In this document: piece by piece, positions 8,450 to 16,543 of the stretch
Layout: every line of letters begins with the position of its first letter
Position numbering within the stretch: position 1 is the stretch's first letter
Assembly: GCA_022600955.1 (NCBI GenBank)
Contig: JAHZJK010000024.1
Location: 310,003 to 374,002 of the forward strand
DNA length: 64,000 bases
Reading direction: 5' to 3'
Source: Gammaproteobacteria bacterium
Lineage (GTDB): Bacteria > Pseudomonadota > Gammaproteobacteria > Steroidobacterales > Woeseiaceae
Notes under the pieces: model-generated
Told to the model about the DNA's origin: nothing
The model's input: only the letters and a program-made list of their open reading frames with translations
The model's database searches: none
Program-made: the position numbers and the translations under genes

Positions 8450-9249
8450 GCGCCAGGAATATGCGCGAACAGATCTCGTTTGTTGAACCCGGCGGTTAGA
8501 AACCGTTTGAATGCCTTAAAACTTGTAAGCCAGACAACTCTGGCGCCACTCTTGTTGGTGCTGAGAATTCCATCCGCGAGAAACGGCGTAACGGTCTCAA
8601 CTGTATCGCCGAGTATGTTCAGGATCTTTTTGGATTTCTGCCATTCTTCAGACTCGAGATCATAGTCACCGACTAACAGGTCCGTTACTACCATGCCGGG
8701 AGAGAGCGTGCAGACCTGTACGTTGCTGCCTTTAATCTCCTTTTGCAGTGCCTTGATAAGGTAGGTCACGGCACTCTTGGTGCAGCCGTAGGCTGCCATC
8801 CCCGGCGCGGTCTGGCCGCCGCTGCCGAAGCCTTCCATGTTCCAGATCTGGCCACCGTCCTGCTTGCGCATGCCCGCAAGTGCCACCTTGTTCGCCAGCA
8901 ACATTCCGGTCAGATTGGTTTGTACGATAGCCTCGATGTCGGTTTCGGCCTGCTCCCACAGCGGTGCGCGCTTAATGCTGATTCCTGCATTGTTGATCCA
9001 GACATCGACACGGCCGAAATGGCCTGTTGCTACATCCCATAGCGCCTGCAGGCTGTGCAGGGAGGTGACTTCACATACAGTGCCTGCAATCCTCTCTTCG
9101 CCAAATTGTGTTGCAAGAGTTGCGACCTGAGTATCGACTTGAGATTGTGAGCGTCCTGTTATGATGACGCGGCAGTCACGCTTGAGAAACTCGAGCGACA
9201 GGCCATGGCCAATACCTCGGGTACTTCCAGTAATTACGACGTTTTTCAT
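8446..9249 (-). CDS. Short-chain dehydrogenase of the chlorophyll b reductase (NYC1/NOL) type
   Basis: A 267-residue SDR. The Rossmann motif TGSTRGIG (8-15 region) and NNAG (86-89) bind NAD(P)H; the active-site Tyr154 and Lys158 lie in AAYGCTK. Where classical SDRs have Asn-x-Ser-Ser, this protein has NMEGFGSGG (137-145), so Gly140 replaces the catalytic Ser. That pattern, together with the following SPGMVVTDLL and a C-terminal segment of the GARVVWLT type, matches what I recall of plant chlorophyll b reductases (NOL has NMDGAGSGG and SPGMVLTELL). These enzymes reduce the 7-formyl group of chlorophyll b. ATG 9249 has an AGAGG ribosome site. The assignment rests on remembered family sequence, so the substrate is inferred. 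Confidence 0.78.
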   Translation of the reverse strand: MKNVVITGSTRGIGHGLSLEFLKRDCRVIITGRSQSQVDTQVATLATQFGEERIAGTVCEVTSLHSLQALWDVATGHFGRVDVWINNAGISIKRAPLWEQAETDIEAIVQTNLTGMLLANKVALAGMRKQDGGQIWNMEGFGSGGQTAPGMAAYGCTKSAVTYLIKALQKEIKGSNVQVCTLSPGMVVTDLLVGDYDLESEEWQKSKKILNILGDTVETVTPFLADGILSTNKSGARVVWLTSFKAFKRFLTAGFNKRDLFAHIPGA

Positions 9250-9268
9250 GACGACCTCTGAGTAAACT

Positions 9269-9862
9269 ATGTCCGATACTTCAATTTCATTTCCGTCCGG
9301 CTCTGTTGCGGACAGCCTGATGCAGCTACGCGGTGTCTGGCACGATCGGGTTGAGTTGTTCGAACTGAACGGCCAGCCGCTTGCTGATGACCCCAAAGCA
9401 GGCAGTCCGGGTGAAAGCCCGTTCGAAAACCTGGTCTACATTGATTTTGACGGCAGCACTCTGCAGCTGACAAATGTGCATCTGCACGGCCGCAACAACA
9501 CTGCCAAAACGTTTACAGGCCACATGCGCGACGAGCTCCTCGTCTTCGATTCGCTCGGCCCGGGTGCCTATGAGAATGTTGGCGTTTCTGGCGGACCTGG
9601 TGTGATTACGTTTACAACGCGTACACTTTCGGCCGCAACCGATGTCTATTTCGAGCCGGACTTCATCATCATTACCGGAGCGGGTCGCCGTACCCGGCAC
9701 ACGGTCCTGTATAGAGACGGCATCCCGATTCGTACTTTGACCGCTCGAGGCGAGCGCATTGCGGCATGTGGCGACAGACGGCACGAACTCGACCCACGTG
9801 GCAAAGTCGGTCCCGTTCACGGGGAAGCGTTTCAGTCGAGTATCTGGGCGCACCTGGTTTAG
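9269..9862 (+). CDS. Calycin-like protein, DUF3598-like (hypothetical)
   Basis: A 197-residue protein without signal peptide or membrane span. It starts with GVWHDRVELFELNG, resembling GTWHGLPSVFEVDG in the 13057 protein, and ends its barrel with RRTRHTVLYRDGIPIRTLT, which recalls the last strand of the DUF3598 family found mostly in photosynthetic organisms. Alternating beta-strand and turn pattern fits a small lipocalin-like barrel that could bind a hydrophobic ligand. It is divergent from the NYC1/NOL-like SDR (19 bases between start codons) and nearly abuts the convergent Rieske gene. Family assignment is tentative; the position argues for a role with the tetrapyrrole genes. Confidence 0.62.
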   Translation: MSDTSISFPSGSVADSLMQLRGVWHDRVELFELNGQPLADDPKAGSPGESPFENLVYIDFDGSTLQLTNVHLHGRNNTAKTFTGHMRDELLVFDSLGPGAYENVGVSGGPGVITFTTRTLSAATDVYFEPDFIIITGAGRRTRHTVLYRDGIPIRTLTARGERIAACGDRRHELDPRGKVGPVHGEAFQSSIWAHLV

Positions 9863-9866
9863 GTCG

Positions 9867-11012
9867 TCAGGCAGACTTCTTGTGTCCAGCGACGGCGCTT
9901 TTCCTGGCGGGCACCAACGGTACCGTGTCGATAATCCACGACATGTCTTCACTGCGGCGTGCGGGACTGGGGATGTTCAGTACTTTTACACCTTTCGCCT
10001 TGTTGGCCTCGGCGACATCGATCTTCCAGCCACGCTCTTCAATGCACTTGCGGCGCGCAGCGCGGAAAGTACGCATGAACTTGTCATCTGTAACTGACAT
10101 TTCGTTCGCCAGCGCGTCGGGCAAATAGTTTGGCGCCGCAGCCTCAACAATCGTGGCATCTTCTTCAAGAATACGGTTCAGACGTTTCAGTGAGCCAGCA
10201 TCGAAAATTCTGAACTTCAGGAAACTGCGAAACTGCAACGCAAAGGTCCGCGTTGTATGCTCGTCAACCGGCGTGTTCGCGTCGAACATGACGATCGCCA
10301 TCGATTTGTTTATGTCGATGCGAATCCGGGCAACCATGCCGGGCAAATACCAACAGGGGTGCGTGTTGGTCGGCTGACCCTCCTTGCGCATGCGTTTGCG
10401 GTACCAGTTTTCCTTAAACTTGGGCGGGTACTGCATGTTCTTGGAGCGCCCCCACCACTCACCGGAGTCAACTTCCAGGATGTGGTTCTCCTGCGCAGAT
10501 TCCGGTTTGCCAAACATCGGGTGGACAAACGATGCGTGCGCGATATCGATACCGTTCTCAACGACGCGGGCTGCCTCTGCCTTCCAGGTGAATTCAGACG
10601 ACAACATGCGCCACGCGGCATCACCAAACTCGTCACAGGGTGGAATAGGAAAGCGTTCTTCTTCCGGAAGGTCGCCGAGAAAGACCCAGATCATGCCGTA
10701 ACGCTCTTCTACCGGGTATGAGTCGATACGGGCGCGTTTCGGCGCCTTGAAGTCGTCCCCTTCGGACGGTACATAGGCGACTTTGCCGTCACCCGAGTAA
10801 CGCCAGCCGTGGTACGGGCAAACGACGCAGTTGTCCTTGGTCCAGCCGCCTCCGAGCGATCCTCCGCGGTGCAGGCAAACATCACTCAGGCAGTGCGCTT
10901 TTCCCTCGGTATCGCGGAACAGGACAAAGTTTTGCCCAAGCATTTTGACGCGAACGGGTTCGTTGCCAACCGATTTGGACCATTCGGCGACGTACCAGAG
11001 ATTGATTAACAC
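9867..11012 (-). CDS. Rieske non-heme iron oxygenase (PaO/vanillate-demethylase-like class)
   Basis: A 381-residue terminal oxygenase. The Rieske [2Fe-2S] centre is Cys46-x-His48 ... Cys65-x2-His68 (CLHRG and CPYHGW). The mononuclear iron site is NGIDIAHASFVHP with Asp156 as bridging residue and His159 and His164 as ligands. This Asp-type site separates it from the two other Rieske proteins in the window, which have Glu. Divergent from an RCCR-like gene and with a flavin reductase in that operon, it could perform the ring-opening step that pheophorbide a oxygenase catalyses in plants. It lacks the C-terminal CxxC and membrane tail of plant PaO, so it is not an obvious orthologue. Box B lies 82 bases upstream. 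Confidence 0.85.
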   Translation of the reverse strand: MLINLWYVAEWSKSVGNEPVRVKMLGQNFVLFRDTEGKAHCLSDVCLHRGGSLGGGWTKDNCVVCPYHGWRYSGDGKVAYVPSEGDDFKAPKRARIDSYPVEERYGMIWVFLGDLPEEERFPIPPCDEFGDAAWRMLSSEFTWKAEAARVVENGIDIAHASFVHPMFGKPESAQENHILEVDSGEWWGRSKNMQYPPKFKENWYRKRMRKEGQPTNTHPCWYLPGMVARIRIDINKSMAIVMFDANTPVDEHTTRTFALQFRSFLKFRIFDAGSLKRLNRILEEDATIVEAAAPNYLPDALANEMSVTDDKFMRTFRAARRKCIEERGWKIDVAEANKAKGVKVLNIPSPARRSEDMSWIIDTVPLVPARKSAVAGHKKSA

Positions 11013-11093
11013 GGTATTGCTCCCCTTACCGGCGGTATCTGACGGTTATTCCTGAGTCGCTGGAAACTCTACCGGAGACACAAAAAAAGCCTT

Positions 11094-11107
11094 ATGACAA
11101 TTATCAA
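11094..11107. promoter_or_regulatory. Crp/Fnr-type operator, box B (ATGAC-AATT-ATCAA)
   Basis: A palindrome in the divergent promoter region between the Rieske gene (start 11012) and the RCCR-like gene (start 11221). On the plus strand a TATGCT hexamer at 11130-11135 sits where a -10 element should be if the box is centred near -41.5, the class II activator position. Confidence 0.62.
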
Positions 11108-11129
11108 AGCTGGCCGAATTGGCGCTGGT

Positions 11130-11135
11130 TATGCT
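11130..11135 (+). promoter_or_regulatory. Predicted -10 element (TATGCT) of the RCCR-like operon
   Basis: A TATAAT-like hexamer 22 bases after box B, giving a predicted start of transcription near 11142 and a leader of about 80 bases before ATG 11221. No good -35 is seen, as expected for an activator-dependent promoter. Confidence 0.4.
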
Positions 11136-11220
11136 TTCAAGCATAGTAGCAGTTTGCCGTAATTGCCGGGCATTCGTAAAAGCTCTAACTTGTAACAACT
11201 TGTATGCATGGGGAATCGCA

Positions 11221-12030
11221 ATGTCTGGAATCACGCAGTCTATCGAAGAGATGGTCGAGGCTAATCCTAACGTCGATAATCAGGAGAACTTCGACGCACT
11301 TTGGGGTTTGCTGGGCGAAATGCTGGACAAGGTCAAAGAGCGATTCGACATCACGATGGATCCATGCAGTGAAAAACTGCAGCCTTATGTTGGGCTGCCT
11401 GATACGGGTGCCCATGGCTATATTGGTGCCTGGTCGGGTGATGGCATTGACTGGCTGATCCATTCCTGGACAGGCAATCCGAAAGCCAGTTTTACAAACA
11501 TGCATCTCACGATCAGTCTTGGGCCGCACATTGACGTACCGCATTTCGGTTTTGCGCTCGGGACGGTACCCGATATCTTCTGGTACATGGATTATGTGCC
11601 GCGTTGCGACATGCTGACCAATCCGGAATATGCCGAAAAGTATTACTACGGTGAGGCTAACCAGCAGTTCATTGATATGGACCGAAACCCGGCATTTACA
11701 CCGTTCGTAAGCCGCGAGTTCTACACGCGACTGGCGCAAACACCCAACAGTATTTGTGTTGGTGCTCCGTTCAGCCCGGAAAACATCGAGACGGTACGAA
11801 CGATGGCGTTTCGACAGCTTGATCGCTGGTTCGAGTGGATTGACGCAGCGGAACCGGTAGCCGACGGTGAGCGAGCCGCGCTGGCGGAGCGCGACGAACT
11901 GGTGCGCCGCACGATCTGCGAGCGGGATCCGGCCAATGTTGTAGTCGACAATTTGTTCGGTGAAGAACTCGGGCGCTACCTTGTGAAAACGCTGTGGGGT
12001 GGAACCCGCACATTGCCGCGACCCGCTTAG
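11221..12030 (+). CDS. Red chlorophyll catabolite reductase (RCCR)-like protein
   Basis: A 269-residue protein that aligns along most of its length with my memory of Arabidopsis RCCR (ACD2). Matches include DWLIHSW (IDFVIGSW in the plant), VPHFGFAL (APNFVVEL), RCDMLTNPEYAEKYY (RKDLVLNPDYLKEYY), TPFVSREFYTRL (NPYVSPSLFVRS) and RRTICERDPAN...FGEEL near the C-terminus. The plant active-site Asp291 corresponds to Asp236 here; plant Glu154 corresponds to Ala112, so chemistry may differ. RCCR reduces a ring-opened chlorophyll product using ferredoxin. GGGGA precedes ATG 11221. It heads an operon with a chlorophyllase-like hydrolase, a calycin-like protein and a flavin reductase, divergent from the Rieske oxygenase. 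Confidence 0.82.
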   Translation: MSGITQSIEEMVEANPNVDNQENFDALWGLLGEMLDKVKERFDITMDPCSEKLQPYVGLPDTGAHGYIGAWSGDGIDWLIHSWTGNPKASFTNMHLTISLGPHIDVPHFGFALGTVPDIFWYMDYVPRCDMLTNPEYAEKYYYGEANQQFIDMDRNPAFTPFVSREFYTRLAQTPNSICVGAPFSPENIETVRTMAFRQLDRWFEWIDAAEPVADGERAALAERDELVRRTICERDPANVVVDNLFGEELGRYLVKTLWGGTRTLPRPA

Positions 12031-12038
12031 CCCGTCAG

Positions 12039-13013
12039 ATGACTTCCCCGGCTGGCAAGCGCACCGCAAGGGCGCTGTATCGTGTTTGTGAAATTCCGGA
12101 TGCAGTCGCGCCGTATGATCGGGCGACGCTCAAGATTTTCTACCCGGCGGCGGCCGATGATGGTGAGGAAATGCTCAACTCTGGCCTCGTGCCGGCCGAT
12201 CCCAGCGCCGCGCCGTACCCCGTCGTACTAATGATGCCCGGCATAAACGTTGCTCCGGAATCGTACGCGTGGCTTGCTCGGGAGCTGGCGCTGCTGGGCA
12301 AGGTAGTTGTGCTCTACAGCATGATTGCCGAGGAGATGCCGGGCTACATCAGTCTTACGCCAGGTCTGGATTTGACCGCGATTACGCCGCAGACATACGC
12401 GACTCGACCATCCTCGACAGCCATAGCCGCAATAGTTGCGGCGCTGCGCAAAGAGAATGATGCTGGTGTTCTCGCCGGGCTGGTCGACATTGAAAACATC
12501 ACACTGGCCGGACATTCCGCGGGCGGATCTGTGGCGATGTATAACGCGAATCCAGAGTGGTTTCCGGAAGTACGCGGCGTGATCGCCTACGCCGCTCATG
12601 CCGCAGCATCGACGGTACTCGGGTTCGAGGAGAACTCAGTGTTGCCGCTGTGCGATGAGCTGCCGCTGCTGTTGATCGGTGGAACGGAAGATGGAGTGAT
12701 TGCCAGCAGTGCACACCGCTATGGTGATGCTGGCGAAGTGCAGCCGGACCGGCTGCAACAGACTTTCAATGAAAGCCGGCAGTCCGAGCGTGGTGACAGC
12801 TTCCTGATAATGATCGAAGGAGCGAATCACTTCTCAATCGCGTGGCCGCTGGATGAGTCGTCCGGACGGCACTTTCTCGACAACGATGAACGTGGCGACA
12901 ATGCCGAACTACGTGAGCTGCTACTCGAACTGTTCGAGGCTTTTATCAACAATCACACCAACGTACAGGCATACTCGCAGCACCCGCTCGTGAGCAGGTT
13001 TCGATGCCGCTAG
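12039..13013 (+). CDS. Chlorophyllase-like alpha/beta hydrolase
   Basis: A 324-residue serine hydrolase. Strand and oxyanion region PYPVVLMMPGIN (59-70) lead to the nucleophile elbow AGHSAGG with Ser160; Asp218 (GTEDG) and His264 (GANHF) complete the triad. The layout resembles the chlorophyllase / dienelactone-hydrolase / PETase-like group (plant chlorophyllase has AGHSRGG). Chlorophyllases remove the phytol ester from chlorophyll. ATG 12039 lies 8 bases after the RCCR-like stop; a GTG at 11994 would overlap that gene and is less likely. No signal peptide, so a cytoplasmic enzyme. The operon partners make a tetrapyrrole ester a reasonable substrate, but a different ester is possible. Confidence 0.75.
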   Translation: MTSPAGKRTARALYRVCEIPDAVAPYDRATLKIFYPAAADDGEEMLNSGLVPADPSAAPYPVVLMMPGINVAPESYAWLARELALLGKVVVLYSMIAEEMPGYISLTPGLDLTAITPQTYATRPSSTAIAAIVAALRKENDAGVLAGLVDIENITLAGHSAGGSVAMYNANPEWFPEVRGVIAYAAHAAASTVLGFEENSVLPLCDELPLLLIGGTEDGVIASSAHRYGDAGEVQPDRLQQTFNESRQSERGDSFLIMIEGANHFSIAWPLDESSGRHFLDNDERGDNAELRELLLELFEAFINNHTNVQAYSQHPLVSRFRCR

Positions 13014-13056
13014 TGGCATCAGGCAGAATCGCGAACAACTGTTACAGGAGCCCGCA

Positions 13057-14028
13057 ATGGCGGAGAAAACACCCAGCAAGTTTCAGCAAGCCATAACCGG
13101 TACATGGCACGGCCTGCCGTCTGTGTTCGAGGTTGATGGTACGCATGTGGGATTTAACAAGGTCGATCGTGAGAGCAAGTTTGAAGACGGCGTGACGACC
13201 TATTACATGCGGACTCATTTTCAGAATGTCGGACCGTTGCGATATCGCTTCGACATGGGCAGTGAGCAAATGGCGTTTGGTGTTATCGACTCAGACCAGA
13301 ATCGCGTGTACTGCGGTCCCGACTTCATGGGATCCGGGCGCCCGTACGGGATGCTGGTTGACTCTAACTACTATTCGCCCGGGTGGAATACCGATCTGCG
13401 TACGCTGAATCTCGTGCTACCGGAGCGGCAAATCCAGGTCTACTCGTCAGAGTTGTACGAAGGGCCTGTGATGGCCGCGGTCTTCAACGGCATCTATATC
13501 GTAACGCAGGACCATGAGACGAATCCGGCTACGCAACAACGCGTCGATGATTTCATTGAGTCAGAACGCCGCAATGCGAAAAAGCCATTTACTCTTCCCG
13601 TCAAGGTCTCCGGGCAGTGGACCGGCGTGCTGGAAACCTACAATGGTGACCAGGAACTGCTGGGGACAACTGACGTGCAGATCACGTACACGCCGCTGAC
13701 GTTGCTTAGCGCACGTATGGATGTGACGATGAGCGGTGTTATCAACCGTCAGTTTTCGTATCAACGTTCGCACAATGGCGCGGTGCACAAGTTCGAAGGA
13801 CCTGATGTCTGGGGAAATGGACGTAGCTACGGACGGTACTTGTTCAGTACTCAGCATTTTTACGGCGAACCACAGAAGATTCGTGCGCGCGATACGATTA
13901 TCGATGATAATTACGCTCTCTGTGCCGTTTGGCAGTTCTTTGAAGGAAATAAGGAAACGTTTACCTGCTTCGGCGTCATGGATTGGGCGCCCGGGGATAC
14001 GGTTCTGGAAGCACGATATGCCGGTTAA
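13057..14028 (+). CDS. Tandem calycin-like (lipocalin-fold) protein of unknown function
   Basis: A 323-residue cytoplasmic protein made of two related halves. Half 1 has GTWHG (15-19) and GSGRPYG (92-98); half 2 has GQWTG (186-190) and GNGRSYG (253-259), with similar spacing from Trp to the GRxYG motif (about 75 and 65 residues). The predicted all-beta pattern suggests two small barrels, as in calycin-type ligand binders. The first half begins like the single-domain protein at 9269. An AGGAG site precedes ATG 13057, and the stop overlaps the flavin reductase start by 11 bases. Its place between the chlorophyllase-like and flavin reductase genes suggests binding or carrying a hydrophobic pathway compound, or an enzymatic role not yet known. 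Confidence 0.65.
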   Translation: MAEKTPSKFQQAITGTWHGLPSVFEVDGTHVGFNKVDRESKFEDGVTTYYMRTHFQNVGPLRYRFDMGSEQMAFGVIDSDQNRVYCGPDFMGSGRPYGMLVDSNYYSPGWNTDLRTLNLVLPERQIQVYSSELYEGPVMAAVFNGIYIVTQDHETNPATQQRVDDFIESERRNAKKPFTLPVKVSGQWTGVLETYNGDQELLGTTDVQITYTPLTLLSARMDVTMSGVINRQFSYQRSHNGAVHKFEGPDVWGNGRSYGRYLFSTQHFYGEPQKIRARDTIIDDNYALCAVWQFFEGNKETFTCFGVMDWAPGDTVLEARYAG

Positions 14029-14524
14029 CGAAATAGATTTGAACGAGTACCGCCGGGCGCTGAGCTGTTTCGCCACGGGCGTTGCCGTTGTTACGGCGCT
14101 GGACGCGGATGGTCAGAAATTTGGCATGACAATATCCAGTTTCAATTCCGTGTCACTGGATCCGCCGCTGGTGTTGTGGAGCATTGCTGAAGACGCAAAC
14201 AGCTACGACAGATTCATTGCAGCGGAGCACTTCGCGGTGAATGTTCTGGCCATGCACCAGAAAGATCTATCGAGCCGTTTTGCGCAAAAAGGCACTGACA
14301 AATTTGAAGGCCTGGAATGCCGTGATGGCATTGAGGGCGTGCCAATACTGCCGGAGTATGCGGCGTGCTTTGAGTGCAGCACGGAGCATCGCTACGATGG
14401 TGGCGACCACAAGATCATTGTCGGGCGCGTGCAGCGATTCGAAGACCGCGAAAACGACCCGTTGATATTCTATCGGGGCCGTTTTCTTCGCAAGGGTGGG
14501 CCCTATCCGGACGGCAGCATCTAG
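14018..14524 (+). CDS. Flavin reductase family protein (FMN-binding split barrel)
   Basis: A 168-residue protein typical of the HpaC/flavin-reductase-like family. The N-terminal FATGVAVVTAL and the segment ISSFNSVSLDPPLVLW form the flavin site; HKIIVGRVQRF and a final FYRGRF close the barrel. Such enzymes reduce FMN or FAD with NAD(P)H and pass it to a partner oxygenase, or use bound FMN directly. The start overlaps the calycin-like gene by 11 bases, so it is the last gene of the RCCR-like operon. It is the obvious local electron source for the Rieske oxygenase or the RCCR-like proteins, although plant RCCR uses ferredoxin. Its stop shares CTAG with the convergent gene. Confidence 0.83.
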   Translation: MPVNEIDLNEYRRALSCFATGVAVVTALDADGQKFGMTISSFNSVSLDPPLVLWSIAEDANSYDRFIAAEHFAVNVLAMHQKDLSSRFAQKGTDKFEGLECRDGIEGVPILPEYAACFECSTEHRYDGGDHKIIVGRVQRFEDRENDPLIFYRGRFLRKGGPYPDGSI

Positions 14525-14946
14525 ATTTTCGTCAGATTGACCGGAATTGACAGTGCTTCTGCACCAACACTTACAGCCGCGTCCTTGAATTTTGGTGGAC
14601 CGAACTTGCCTTTGGCGTCATTGCTGACTCCAGTCGGCTCTTTCGGTATGCCGATGAAATTGGATTTCATTTTACCGTTCATGTCGAGGTCATGGTAAAC
14701 GTGGATAGCGTAGTCGCCCGGTGGCAAGTCCATGCAGACCACTGCCATACCATCCGCATGCTGGTCAGTGAGTTCAATAGACTTGCTGCTAAACGGCTTT
14801 TTCAGCCAGGCCTTTTTGCTGGCATAGGCTGTTACGACCACTTGACCATCGGTGTTGCTGATATTTGCGATTTCGATCGTCAGGGTTGTATCCGCGAATG
14901 CGTTGCCGGCGAGCAGCATTGCGAGAAGAGCCAGTTTTCTTGTCAT
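14521..14946 (-). CDS. Secreted DUF2141-like protein
   Basis: A 141-residue protein with a clear Sec signal peptide (MTRKLALLAMLLAGNAFA, cleavage after residue 18). The mature part begins with TLTIEIANI and contains LPPGDYAIHVYHDLDMNGKM, the core of the DUF2141 family, a small beta-sandwich exported protein. No enzymatic role is known to me. It starts 19 bases after the stop of the Crp/Fnr regulator gene, so both are probably one transcript. Its own stop shares CTAG with the flavin reductase stop. Confidence 0.78.
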   Translation of the reverse strand: MTRKLALLAMLLAGNAFADTTLTIEIANISNTDGQVVVTAYASKKAWLKKPFSSKSIELTDQHADGMAVVCMDLPPGDYAIHVYHDLDMNGKMKSNFIGIPKEPTGVSNDAKGKFGPPKFKDAAVSVGAEALSIPVNLTKI

Positions 14947-14965
14947 GCCTTTGCTTCCTGTATCG

Positions 14966-15640
14966 CTAGTCACCCGTGACGCTGCCCAGTCTGGAGACAA
15001 CCTCCGGTTCTACCAGCTTTATGGTCTGACTGCTTTCAATCTCTATAATTCCGTCGTTTCTTAGGCGCCGTATCGCCCGGCTGACGGTTTCCATCGTTAG
15101 TCCGAGATAATCGGCGATGTCCTGACGCGTCATTGGCAGCTCTACCGTGTGCTCATCGGGACCCACATCGCGATTGCGAATCTCCTGCAGTAAATAGCAA
15201 ACGCGCTCGTGGGCCTTTTTCTGACCAAGCGCGAACACCTGGTCGATAGCATGCGAAAAAACACCACCACCGATACGATTAACGTTCGACTTGAGGGCTG
15301 GCGATGCGTCTGAAAATCGCATGAATTCCCGCATCGAGAACTCGCGTACCGTGGCCTGCGTCAGGCTTTGCACGGAGTATTCGAAAAAGTCGTTGTGTGT
15401 CAGCCCTACAAAGTCCCCAGGATACGAGAAGCCAAGAATCTGCCGCCGCCCAGCGGCCGAGGAGCGCTCTATCATGATGACGCCTTTTTCCAGAACGTAA
15501 ACACCGCGAGCTTCTGAATACTGATCGAACAGATAGCTGTGCGGTTCCAGGGTGCGCAAAACCGACGCTTGCTCAAGCTTGCGAACAGTTTCGCTGTCGA
15601 CGCCGGCAATAAGCCGATTGTAGTATTTTGCCAGTGCCAT
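14966..15640 (-). CDS. Crp/Fnr-family transcriptional regulator
   Basis: A 224-residue regulator: a cyclic-nucleotide-binding-like beta barrel (about 20-120), dimer helix (about 125-150) and a winged helix with MTRQDIADYLGLTMETVSRAIRR (170-192). The recognition helix keeps Glu184, Ser187 and Arg188, the E-xx-SR set by which FNR reads TTGA half-sites. The N-terminal cysteines of FNR are missing and Cys148 is the only cysteine, so it does not carry an Fe-S cluster; it may sense a small molecule, as cAMP-binding CRP or heme-binding DNR do. ATG 15640 has GAGG about 8 bases upstream. Four palindromes of the expected type lie in front of nearby operons, so it is the likely master regulator of the cluster. 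Confidence 0.87.
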   Translation of the reverse strand: MALAKYYNRLIAGVDSETVRKLEQASVLRTLEPHSYLFDQYSEARGVYVLEKGVIMIERSSAAGRRQILGFSYPGDFVGLTHNDFFEYSVQSLTQATVREFSMREFMRFSDASPALKSNVNRIGGGVFSHAIDQVFALGQKKAHERVCYLLQEIRNRDVGPDEHTVELPMTRQDIADYLGLTMETVSRAIRRLRNDGIIEIESSQTIKLVEPEVVSRLGSVTGD

Positions 15641-15814
15641 GGAAGGATGCCTCTGCAATAGACTCTATCTCTGAGTGGACACGGTTGCACGCAATAAATT
15701 GCAGAATGTGACGATGGGTATTTGCCGAATTCCGCAGATTCCAGCGGTCGAATACCTGATAGCATTCGTGCTTGCCGGATAGGCCAGATTTTTCATGAGA
15801 GCGTGTCGACAGCT

Positions 15815-16462
15815 ATGAAACTAGAGCTCTTTTTTGCAGCCATAGCGTTGATTCATGCGATGTTGCTGCTATGGACATTGCGGACGCGCGCAGATACAGC
15901 GGAGTGGTTGGTTCGAACTCTCCTGCTTGCTCTGATGTACGACAATATTGTGTTGGCGTTCGGCACCCGGGAGTTTGATCAGGCGTGGTACTACAGCGCA
16001 AGCTGGTTGCGCTACGGCATGCATGTCCTGGTGTTGCCGCCGCTTGTTATAGCGGCTCTGCAACTGGCGAACCGCTCCGGAGTCCTGTGGGCAAATCGGC
16101 GGCTTGTGATTATGGCGTCGTTGTTATTCGTTGCGGCCGGACTGGCTATCGGGATTGTCACGGAACTCTTGGGGCTGGAGCTCGTGCGGGAGACACTCTT
16201 TGGCCACGTGCGATTCGTGTCGGCAGATTCGATGCCACCGATCGCAACGATTCTGACGAATATCGTCGTATTGATCATCGCCGCCTGCATCTGGCGGATA
16301 GCAGCCTGGCCCTGGTTGTTTCTGGGCGCGCTCACGATCTTTCTCGTGAATGGCGTGTCAGCTGGAATGCCATGGAGTATCGTGAGCGGCAATCTTGCCG
16401 AGGTCTTGTTTGCCGCAGGCTGGGTCCTTACGTTGCAGCGCTTCAAACCCGTGGCCGATTAA
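15815..16462 (+). CDS. Multi-pass membrane protein of unknown function
   Basis: A 215-residue protein with about seven hydrophobic stretches (roughly 2-20, 30-48, 65-82, 92-112, 140-160, 165-183 and 190-205) and no motif I recognise. ATG 15815 is favoured because the N-terminus then starts directly in a membrane segment. The gene diverges from the Crp/Fnr regulator, with 174 bases between the start codons that hold no Crp/Fnr palindrome, and lies upstream of an RCCR-superfamily gene whose own box is only 10 bases after this stop. Function unknown. Confidence 0.68.
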   Translation: MKLELFFAAIALIHAMLLLWTLRTRADTAEWLVRTLLLALMYDNIVLAFGTREFDQAWYYSASWLRYGMHVLVLPPLVIAALQLANRSGVLWANRRLVIMASLLFVAAGLAIGIVTELLGLELVRETLFGHVRFVSADSMPPIATILTNIVVLIIAACIWRIAAWPWLFLGALTIFLVNGVSAGMPWSIVSGNLAEVLFAAGWVLTLQRFKPVAD

Positions 16463-16472
16463 CCGGGGCTGA

Positions 16473-16486
16473 TTGATTTTTGTCAT
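16473..16486. promoter_or_regulatory. Crp/Fnr-type operator, box C (TTGAT-TTTT-GTCAT)
   Basis: An imperfect palindrome with the TTGAT arm of the classical FNR box. Its centre is about 64 bases before the start of the RCCR-superfamily gene at 16544; possible -10 sequences TACCCT and TACATT lie at 16517-16527. Confidence 0.55.
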
Positions 16487-16543
16487 TTTAGTGAGCGCGC
16501 AATTTTGCTCAACTCGTACCCTACATTCTAATCCGGAGCCACC

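Noticed and set aside
11185..12069. Long open frame (294 codons) on the minus strand
   Set aside because: It is antisense to the RCCR-like gene, which has clear homology; the product is Arg/His-rich with no recognisable domain.
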